A stretch of DNA of 64,000 bases from contig NZ_JAEKIS010000002.1 of the NCBI RefSeq assembly GCF_017311415.1, positions 186,001-250,000 of the forward strand, read 5' to 3'. The DNA is from Salipiger abyssi (GTDB taxonomy: Bacteria; Pseudomonadota; Alphaproteobacteria; Rhodobacterales; Rhodobacteraceae). A program made the position numbers and the translations under genes. Shown here piece after piece: positions 57,088-64,000 of this stretch (its first letter is position 1; each line of letters starts with the position of its first letter). The notes under the pieces were generated by a model that was given only the letters and a program-made list of their open reading frames with translations, was not told the origin of the DNA and did not search any database.

Positions 57088-57960
57088 ATGGACACGCTTC
57101 GCGCCATTCTGCTGATGGTGCTTGCCATGGCCTTGCTCGCCTGTAGCGACGCCTTTCTCAAGCTCGCGTCGCAACACGCCCCTGTCGGGCAGGTCATGGC
57201 GATGCTCAGCCTCGGCGGCACTGCGCTGTTCATCGTCTTCGCCCGGCTGCGACGGGTAAAGCTGCGCCTTGCGGAGGTGTTCGAGCGAATCGTGATCCTG
57301 CGCAACGCCTTCGAGATCATCGGCGCCGCCGGCATGATTGTAGGACTGTCGAAGATCCCGCTGTCGCTGATGGCGGCGATCATGCAGACCGCCCCGCTGG
57401 TGGTGACCGTGGGCGCCGCGATCTTCCTCCGCGAGCCGGTAGGCTGGCGCCGCTGGACCGCGATCGGCGTCGGGCTGGCGGGCATGCTGATGGTGATCCG
57501 CCCCTTCGGCGCCGAATTCACCGGCTGGGAGATCTTTCCGGTGATCGGCGTCACAGGGCTCGCCGCGCGCGATCTGGTGACGCGCATGGTGCCGCAGCGC
57601 ATCCATTCGCTGGCGGTCTCGACCTATGGCTTCGCCGCGATCTTCCCGGTGGGGCTCGCGCTGATGCTGATCTCTCCCGCGCCCTTCGCGGCCTCGCCGC
57701 CGGTCTTTCTCTACATGGCCGGGGCCATCGCGGTGACCACGGCGGGCTATCTCTCGGTGACCACGGCGATGCGTATGGCGACGGTCTCGGCAGTGGCGCC
57801 GTTCCGCTATACGCGGCTGATCTTTACCACCGGGCTGGGCATGGCGATCTTTGCCGAACGCCCGGACGGATGGACGCTGGCGGGATCGGCGCTGATCCTT
57901 GGCGCGGGGCTCTACAGCTATCTGCGCGAACGCCGGCTGAGCCGCGCCGCCATGCTGTAA
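57088..57960 (+). CDS. DMT-superfamily (EamA) transporter
   Basis: The 290-residue protein has ten hydrophobic helices in two EamA repeats, including IVILRNAFEIIGAAGMIVGL and the second-repeat VAPFRYTRLIFTTGLGMAIFAE. It is probably an exporter of a small metabolite. It starts 6 bases after pgm and may be read through from the glycogen operon; a functional link to glycogen is not evident. It is convergent with mscS, the stops being only 10 bases apart. Confidence 0.88.
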   Translation: MDTLRAILLMVLAMALLACSDAFLKLASQHAPVGQVMAMLSLGGTALFIVFARLRRVKLRLAEVFERIVILRNAFEIIGAAGMIVGLSKIPLSLMAAIMQTAPLVVTVGAAIFLREPVGWRRWTAIGVGLAGMLMVIRPFGAEFTGWEIFPVIGVTGLAARDLVTRMVPQRIHSLAVSTYGFAAIFPVGLALMLISPAPFAASPPVFLYMAGAIAVTTAGYLSVTTAMRMATVSAVAPFRYTRLIFTTGLGMAIFAERPDGWTLAGSALILGAGLYSYLRERRLSRAAML

Positions 57961-57970
57961 GTCGCCCGGC

Positions 57971-59128
57971 TCAGTGTGCCGGCCCGTTCAGAACCGCGAT
58001 CCCCGGCGGCATCTGCCGATCACTGCCATCGACCGAGACCGTCTCGCGCATGCGCGGCAGCGCCTGCGGCATCTCACGTTGAACCCAGGCGATGAGCTTT
58101 TCGCGGATCTCGCAGCGCAGCTCATAGGTGACCGGCGCGTTCCCGGCCGAGGCCAGCACCCGCACCTCCATCACCCGCTCGCGGAAATCGGTGACCTGCA
58201 CCGCAAAGACCTCGCCATCCCAGCGCTCCGAGCCCTCGACCACCCGTTTCGCCTCTTCCCGAAGTGCCGAAATATCGGCCGTGTGGTCGAGATAGAGCAT
58301 CACCACCCCGATCAGCGACGAGGTGTCCCGCGTCCAGTTCTGAAACGGCTGCTCGATGAAATACGAGAGCGGCACCACCAGACGGCGCCAGTCCCAGACC
58401 TTGATCACCACATAGCTGCCGGTGATCTCCTCGACCTCCCCCCACTCGCCCTCGACGATCACCGCGTCACCGATGCGGATCGGCTGCGTCACGGCAAGCT
58501 GCACCCCGGCGATGAGGTTCTTCAGCACCGGTTGCAGCGCGAAACCGACAACAATGCCGGCAGCCCCCGCCGAGGCCAGCAGCGACACGCCCCATTGCCG
58601 CACGCCCTCGAAGGTCATCAGGATCGCCGAGGCCGCGACCACGGTGATGATCCAGCCCACCAGCCGCACCAGGATGCGGCTTTGCGTGACATGTTTGCGG
58701 GCGAGGTAACTGTCCTCCGCCCCCAGCGTGAACTTGCGCAGATGCACCGTTGTCCAGATATGCAGCGCCGTGTGCAGCACCCAGGCGACCAGCACCATGA
58801 AGGCGATGAGCAGCGCGTGCTGCGCCAGATCCGCGCCGTCCGGATCGAGCGGCGCCACCGCCACGCCCACGGTCAGCGCCGCGACCACCAGCCCCAGCCG
58901 CAAGGGCCGGCGGGTGCGTGCGACGAGGCTGCGCCAGAACAGATCCTTCTTGGCCACCGTCCGGGTGAGCAGCGCAAAGACCACGCGAAAGGTCATCACC
59001 CCGACCAGAAAGGCCAGCCCCAGCACCGCCAGCGGCATCGCCCAGTCCGGCAGCACCGGCAGCAGCCGCTCGATATCGCTGGTGATCACCTCGACCTGCT
59101 GTTCGAGCTGTTCCAGTTCCTCTTCCAT
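57971..59128 (-). CDS. Mechanosensitive ion channel, MscS family
   Basis: The 385-residue protein has an N-terminal coiled-coil (EEELEQLEQQVEVITSDIERLL), about five helices (residues 25-50, 68-92, 97-120, 145-170 and 175-200), the pore-lining TM3 with GAAGIVVGFALQPVLKNLIAG, and the MscS beta domain (RIGDAVIVEGEWGEVEEI). It opens under membrane tension to release solutes on osmotic downshift. This fits a bacterium that also makes glycosylglycerate osmolytes. AGGAGGCGTC precedes ATG 59128. Confidence 0.92.
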   Translation of the reverse strand: MEEELEQLEQQVEVITSDIERLLPVLPDWAMPLAVLGLAFLVGVMTFRVVFALLTRTVAKKDLFWRSLVARTRRPLRLGLVVAALTVGVAVAPLDPDGADLAQHALLIAFMVLVAWVLHTALHIWTTVHLRKFTLGAEDSYLARKHVTQSRILVRLVGWIITVVAASAILMTFEGVRQWGVSLLASAGAAGIVVGFALQPVLKNLIAGVQLAVTQPIRIGDAVIVEGEWGEVEEITGSYVVIKVWDWRRLVVPLSYFIEQPFQNWTRDTSSLIGVVMLYLDHTADISALREEAKRVVEGSERWDGEVFAVQVTDFRERVMEVRVLASAGNAPVTYELRCEIREKLIAWVQREMPQALPRMRETVSVDGSDRQMPPGIAVLNGPAH

Positions 59129-59253
59129 GACGCCTCCTGTCCCGGCGGCGCCCCTTGGGCGGCCGGCGGATCCGATCCGTTGTCATTCCTGCGTTGCAAA
59201 AGAGTTAGCTGCGCTGCGGCATTTGGCAAAGCAAACCGTGCGCACCCTGCCTC

Positions 59254-59297
59254 TGTTAGCGCAATCTGCTGCCAGTCCGGGCCGTTAGCGCCAGCGC
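59254..59297. promoter_or_regulatory. LacI-type half-sites upstream of eno (CceR-like)
   Basis: TGTTAGCGC (59254-59262) and CGTTAGCGC (59283-59291) occur in tandem ahead of the eno promoter. Each contains the left half of a TGTTAGCG-CTAACA-type palindrome that I recall for CceR, a LacI regulator of central carbon genes in Rhodobacter; the right halves are poorly conserved. Tentative. Confidence 0.4.
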
Positions 59298-59300
59298 AAG

Positions 59301-60641
<1,341 letters not shown>

Positions 60642-60650
60642 GGCCGGGAT

Positions 60651-60695
60651 CAAATCTCTTCGAAGAGATTTGCAAATTCCTTCCAAGGAATTTGC
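60651..60695. repeat. Paired palindromes between eno and zapA
   Basis: A perfect 22-base palindrome (60651-60672, arm CAAATCTCTTC) is identical to 33988-34009. It overlaps by one base a second near-perfect palindrome (60672-60695, arms GCAAATTCCTT and AAGGAATTTGC around CC). They sit 9 bases after the eno stop in the convergent spacer with zapA, probably as bidirectional terminators. The order of the shared unit is reversed relative to the copy at 33965. Confidence 0.8.
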
Positions 60696-60731
60696 GCGGG
60701 GCGGCGACCGAAAGGCGCCGTCCCGATGCGT

Positions 60732-61133
60732 TTACGAGGCCGCCTTTTCTTCGACAGCCTCCGCCAGCGCCTCGGCCCGCGCCGCCATCTCGGCCAGGGT
60801 TTCCGTCACGCTCGCGGGAATGACCGGCACCTCAATCCGCTCCGGCTCCGGCGCCGGACGGTTGCGCAGGTCGCGCAATTCCTCGGCCATTTCGCCCAGC
60901 TTGTCCTCGGCGGCGCGCAGCCGGTCCTCGAGACCCGCCGTCTTGTCTGCCAGCATCAGCCCGGCCATCAGCAGCATACGCGATTCCGGCATGCGCCCGA
61001 TCTGCCCCACCAGCACCTGCGCCTCGGTGTCGAGCATCCGCGCGGCGGTGAGCAGATACTGCTCCTCGCCCTGCTGACAGGCGACATCGAATGTCCGGCC
61101 GCCGATGGTGATCTGCACTTCGATCTGGCTCAT
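60732..61133 (-). CDS. zapA: Cell division protein ZapA, extended
   Basis: The 133-residue protein starts SQIEVQITIGGRTFDVACQQGEE and continues with LLTAARMLDTEAQVLVGQIGR, the ZapA dimerisation and FtsZ-binding region. ZapA crosslinks FtsZ filaments at the Z-ring. After about residue 85 the coiled-coil continues and then becomes proline/glutamate-rich (RPAPEPERIEVPVIPASV), longer than the usual 100 residues. It overlaps the upstream coiled-coil gene by 4 bases (ATGA). Confidence 0.93.
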   Translation of the reverse strand: MSQIEVQITIGGRTFDVACQQGEEQYLLTAARMLDTEAQVLVGQIGRMPESRMLLMAGLMLADKTAGLEDRLRAAEDKLGEMAEELRDLRNRPAPEPERIEVPVIPASVTETLAEMAARAEALAEAVEEKAAS

Positions 61134-61711
61134 TGTACCGCCTCCTCACCCGATGCCGCATCCATACCGGCGGCCTCCGCCAGCACCGGCTCCAGCGCGC
61201 CCAGCACGGCGCGCATCTCGGCCTCCTCGGCGGCACGCGCGGCGCGCAGCGCCTCCAGCTCCGCCAGCATCGCTTTGTTGATCAGATGCGGCTCGCCGAG
61301 ATTCGCCTCGAGCGCCGCGCGCATCTCTTCGTTGGTGCGGCGCAGCATGTCGTTCGACAGGCGCAGCCGCTGCAATTCCGTGTCGAGCTCGGCCATCCCC
61401 TCGCGCTGCGCAGCAAGCTGTTCCTGAAGCGCCGCATCCGGGGCGGGCGCCGGCGTCGCCTGCTCCTCCAGCCGGGCATGCAACATCTTCACCCGCTCCT
61501 CGAGCTGGGCATTGGCCATCTTCTCCTCATCGAGCGACAGCTGAAGAGCGGCGATCTCCGCCTCAGCCGCGCCACTATCGGCAGCCTCTTCAGGCGTTTC
61601 CGGCACGGCGTCAGGAGCCGGCACGGATGCGGCGGACAAGCCTTCCACCCCCTGCGAAATACGGTCCAGCGCCCGCGTGATGCGCGACTGCAACTCGTCG
61701 ATCTGGGTCAT
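61130..61711 (-). CDS. Coiled-coil protein upstream of zapA
   Basis: The 193-residue protein is almost entirely alpha-helical, with heptad-like segments from residue 50 to 175 (AEIAALQLSLDEEKMANAQL; ELQRLRLSNDMLRRTNEEMR) and no signal peptide or membrane helix. A Pro/Ala-rich linker (TPAPAPDA) breaks the coil. It is translationally coupled to zapA and occurs next to it in related genomes as I recall. It may be a Z-ring accessory protein, but no function is known to me. Confidence 0.8.
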   Translation of the reverse strand: MTQIDELQSRITRALDRISQGVEGLSAASVPAPDAVPETPEEAADSGAAEAEIAALQLSLDEEKMANAQLEERVKMLHARLEEQATPAPAPDAALQEQLAAQREGMAELDTELQRLRLSNDMLRRTNEEMRAALEANLGEPHLINKAMLAELEALRAARAAEEAEMRAVLGALEPVLAEAAGMDAASGEEAVQ

Positions 61712-61882
61712 CTTGCCCTCTCTGCTATCTGCCCTCAGGGCCTGTCTCGCCGCCAGATACGAATCGGCACCGCCCCGTTTCCGTCCAGTTTAGCAAGCGC
61801 AATCAAAAATTGCGCCCCCTTATGTTCCAAGGTGTTATAGGGCAGAGTTCATCCGATGCCAGTGCAATGATTGCGCAATAGC

Positions 61883-61910
61883 TTGAACTTCGGGGGAACG
61901 CTGCTATTAG
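61883..61910 (+). promoter_or_regulatory. Candidate promoter of tkt
   Basis: TTGAAC (61883-61888) and TATTAG (61905-61910) are spaced by 16 bases. Transcription would start about 30 bases before the GTG. The rest of the divergent 234-base spacer holds no gene that I can see. Confidence 0.5.
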
Positions 61911-61945
61911 CCCGGAAACGCCTATGGGAGAGAGAGGACGCCCCC

Positions 61946-63964
61946 GTGGATATCACTGCCCTTCGCGACGCACATCCCGATCACTGGATGCGCGCAACCG
62001 CCATCCGCGCGCTGACGCTCGACGCGGTGGCCGCGGCCAATTCCGGCCATTCCGGCATGCCCATCGGCATGGCCGACGTGGCCACGGTTCTGTGGTCCAA
62101 GCACCTGAAATTCGACGCGAAAAACCCGGCGTGGCCGGATCGCGACCGGTTCATCCTGTCGGCGGGCCACGGCTCGATGCTGATCTATTCGCTGCTCTAT
62201 CTCAGCGGTGACGAGCAGATCACGCTCGACGAGGTCAAGAATTTCCGCCAGTGGGGCTCGCGCACCGCCGGACACCCGGAAAACACCCATGCCGCCGCCA
62301 TCGAGATGACCACCGGCCCGCTCGGTCAGGGCATCGCCACCTCGGTCGGCTTCGCCATGGCCGAGGAAATGCTGCGCGCCCGCTTCGGCAAGGGCGCGGT
62401 CGATCACCATACCTATGTGATCGCCGGCGACGGCTGCCTGATGGAAGGCGTCAGCCAGGAAGCCATCGGCATCGCCGGGCGCTACGGGCTCGGCCGGCTG
62501 ATCGTGTTCTGGGACAACAACGACATCACCATCGACGGCAAGGTTTCGCTCTCCGACCGCACCGACCAGGTCCAGCGCTTCAAGGCCGCCGGCTGGCATG
62601 TGCAGGAGATCGACGGCCACGATCCCGAGGCCATCGACGCCGCCATCGTCGCGGCCAAGGCCGCCCGCGATGTGCCCTCGATGATCGCCTGCAAGACCCA
62701 TATCGCCCTGGGCCACGCCGCGCAGGACACCTCCAAGGGCCATGGCGCGCTGACCAATGCAGAGCAGAACGCCGAGGCCAAGGCGCTCTGGGGCTGGACC
62801 ACCGGCCCGTTCGAGGTGCCCGCCGAGATCAAGTCCTGGTGGGAAGAGGTCGGCAGCCGCGGCGCCACGGCGCGCGGCGAGTGGGAAACCCGCCTCGCCG
62901 CCCTGTCCGAGCGCAAGCAGGCGGAATTCGCCCGCGTCACCGCCGGTGAGGCACCGAAAAAGCTCTCCTCGGTGATCCGCGCGCTGAAGAAGCAGAACTC
63001 CGAAGCCGCGCCCAAGGTGGCGACCCGCAAGGCCTCGGAAATGGTGCTGGAAGTGGTCAACCCGGTGATGCCCGAGACCGTGGGCGGCTCTGCCGATCTC
63101 ACCGGCTCGAACAACACCAAGACCGGCGACATGGGGGTGTTCGACACCACCGATCGCAAGGGCCGGTATGTCTACTGGGGCATCCGCGAGCACGGCATGT
63201 CAGCGGCGATGAACGGTCTGGGCCTGCATGGCGGGCTGCGCCCCTATGGCGGCACCTTCATGGCCTTCACCGATTACGCCCGCCCGGCGATGCGCCTCGC
63301 GGCGCTGCAAAAGACGCCGACGGTGTTCGTCATGACCCACGACAGCATCGGGCTCGGCGAGGACGGCCCGACGCACCAGCCGATCGAACATCTGGCAATC
63401 TCGCGCGCCACGCCGAACATGCTGGTCTTCCGCCCCGCCGACGTGATCGAGACCGCCGAGGCCTGGGAGATCGCGCTGACGCAGACCGAGACGCCTTCGG
63501 TGCTGTCGCTGACGCGGCAGAACGTGAAAACCGTGCGCACCCAGCACAAGACCAACAACCTCGTCGAGAAAGGCGCCTATGTGCTGGCCGATGCCGAGGG
63601 CAAGCGTCAGGTGATCCTGATGGCCACCGGCTCCGAGGTCGAGATCGCGCTGGCGGCGCGGGATCTGCTTCAGGCCGAAGGCATCGGCACCCGCGTGGTC
63701 TCGATGCCCTGCTGGGAGCTTTTCGAGGCGCAGGACGAGGCCTATCGCAAGCGCGTGCTGCCGGGAGGCCCGGTGCGCGTGGCGGTCGAGGCCGCGGCGC
63801 GGTTCGGCTGGGACAAATGGCTGCTCGGCGAGCGCGGGCGCGAGGCCAAGGCGGCGTTTGTCGGCATGGAGAGCTTCGGTGCGTCGGCGCCTGCGGATGT
63901 GCTCTACGAAAAGTTCGGCATCACTGCCGAGGCCGTGGCCGAGAAGGCCAAGGCGCTGCTCTGA
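61946..63964 (+). CDS. tkt: Transketolase
   Basis: The 672-residue protein has the thiamine-diphosphate fold: [53 protein letters not shown] and [19 protein letters not shown]. It shuttles two-carbon units in the pentose-phosphate pathway. I use GTG 61946, preceded by AGAGAGAGGACGCC, because the family begins at [15 protein letters not shown]; the upstream in-frame start at 61871 would lie in the promoter. A terminator follows at the window edge. Confidence 0.97.
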   Translation: MDITALRDAHPDHWMRATAIRALTLDAVAAANSGHSGMPIGMADVATVLWSKHLKFDAKNPAWPDRDRFILSAGHGSMLIYSLLYLSGDEQITLDEVKNFRQWGSRTAGHPENTHAAAIEMTTGPLGQGIATSVGFAMAEEMLRARFGKGAVDHHTYVIAGDGCLMEGVSQEAIGIAGRYGLGRLIVFWDNNDITIDGKVSLSDRTDQVQRFKAAGWHVQEIDGHDPEAIDAAIVAAKAARDVPSMIACKTHIALGHAAQDTSKGHGALTNAEQNAEAKALWGWTTGPFEVPAEIKSWWEEVGSRGATARGEWETRLAALSERKQAEFARVTAGEAPKKLSSVIRALKKQNSEAAPKVATRKASEMVLEVVNPVMPETVGGSADLTGSNNTKTGDMGVFDTTDRKGRYVYWGIREHGMSAAMNGLGLHGGLRPYGGTFMAFTDYARPAMRLAALQKTPTVFVMTHDSIGLGEDGPTHQPIEHLAISRATPNMLVFRPADVIETAEAWEIALTQTETPSVLSLTRQNVKTVRTQHKTNNLVEKGAYVLADAEGKRQVILMATGSEVEIALAARDLLQAEGIGTRVVSMPCWELFEAQDEAYRKRVLPGGPVRVAVEAAARFGWDKWLLGERGREAKAAFVGMESFGASAPADVLYEKFGITAEAVAEKAKALL

Positions 63965-63974
63965 GCTCTGAAAG

Positions 63975-64000
63975 CAGCCCCCGGGAATCTTCGGGGGCTG
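63975..64000 (+). terminator. Hairpin terminator after tkt, at the window end
   Basis: CAGCCCCCG (63975-63983) pairs perfectly with CGGGGGCTG (63992-64000) around an 8-base loop, 10 bases after the stop. Any T-run would lie beyond the window. Confidence 0.75.

Overview
The window is GC-rich DNA from one chromosome of an alphaproteobacterium, most likely a marine Rhodobacteraceae (Roseobacter-group or Salipiger-like) bacterium. The evidence is the lineage-typical proteins (DUF6456 and DUF6477 partners, DUF2270, a divergent metR-metF pair, DUF1127), an alphaproteobacterial LexA box of the form GAAC-N7-GAAC in front of uvrA, an aglEFGAK alpha-glucoside locus and a glgPBCAX cluster. I see no rRNA, tRNA, CRISPR array, insertion sequence or phage gene. 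Gene density is high and start/stop overlaps of the ATGA type are common.

Layout. 1-2.3 kb: the end of a bufferin-type RiPP maturation cassette (MNIO/DUF692 oxidase cut by the window edge, DUF2063 partner, DoxX membrane protein) and a convergent ArsC/Spx-like protein. 2.5-4.7 kb: a cold-shock protein and divergent metR/metF. 4.73-4.97 kb: a nested inverted-repeat element. 5.1-7.9 kb: a phosphatase and glycosyltransferase for glucosyl- (or mannosyl-) glycerate, then KDPG aldolase. 7.9-10.3 kb: an XRE regulator with a small membrane protein and a twin operator, then the divergent DUF6456/DUF6477 pair. 10.4-15.2 kb: an orphan non-pyrrolysine MttB-family methyltransferase, a FadL porin, a secreted delta-class carbonic anhydrase and a DUF2270 protein with a possible ATC start. 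15.3-25.5 kb: guaA, a monooxygenase, a drug/metabolite exporter, a second FadL-like porin, two proteins of unknown role, metA (with the acetyl-CoA-type residue), a hydrolase, ppk2, a TetR regulator and a sulfotransferase. 25.5-34 kb: rplM-rpsI, a MocR regulator divergent from a DUF1127 protein, a thioesterase, an enoyl-CoA hydratase, small proteins, uvrA and a rhodanese.

34-58 kb is a large carbohydrate block. AglEFGAK imports and hydrolyses alpha-glucosides under the divergent LacI-type regulator AglR. BglA and Glk hydrolyse beta-glucosides and phosphorylate glucose. GlgP, GlgB, GlgC, GlgA, GlgX, MalQ and Pgm make and degrade glycogen. Together they connect sugar uptake, glucose-6-phosphate and storage polysaccharide. 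58-64 kb holds an MscS channel, enolase, zapA with a coiled-coil partner, and transketolase.

The main non-coding observations are a family of near-perfect palindromes restricted to three convergent gene junctions (two share an identical 22-base unit), the nested inverted repeat after metF, the twin operator of the XRE pair, and LacI-type half-sites near enolase, glk and other carbon genes.
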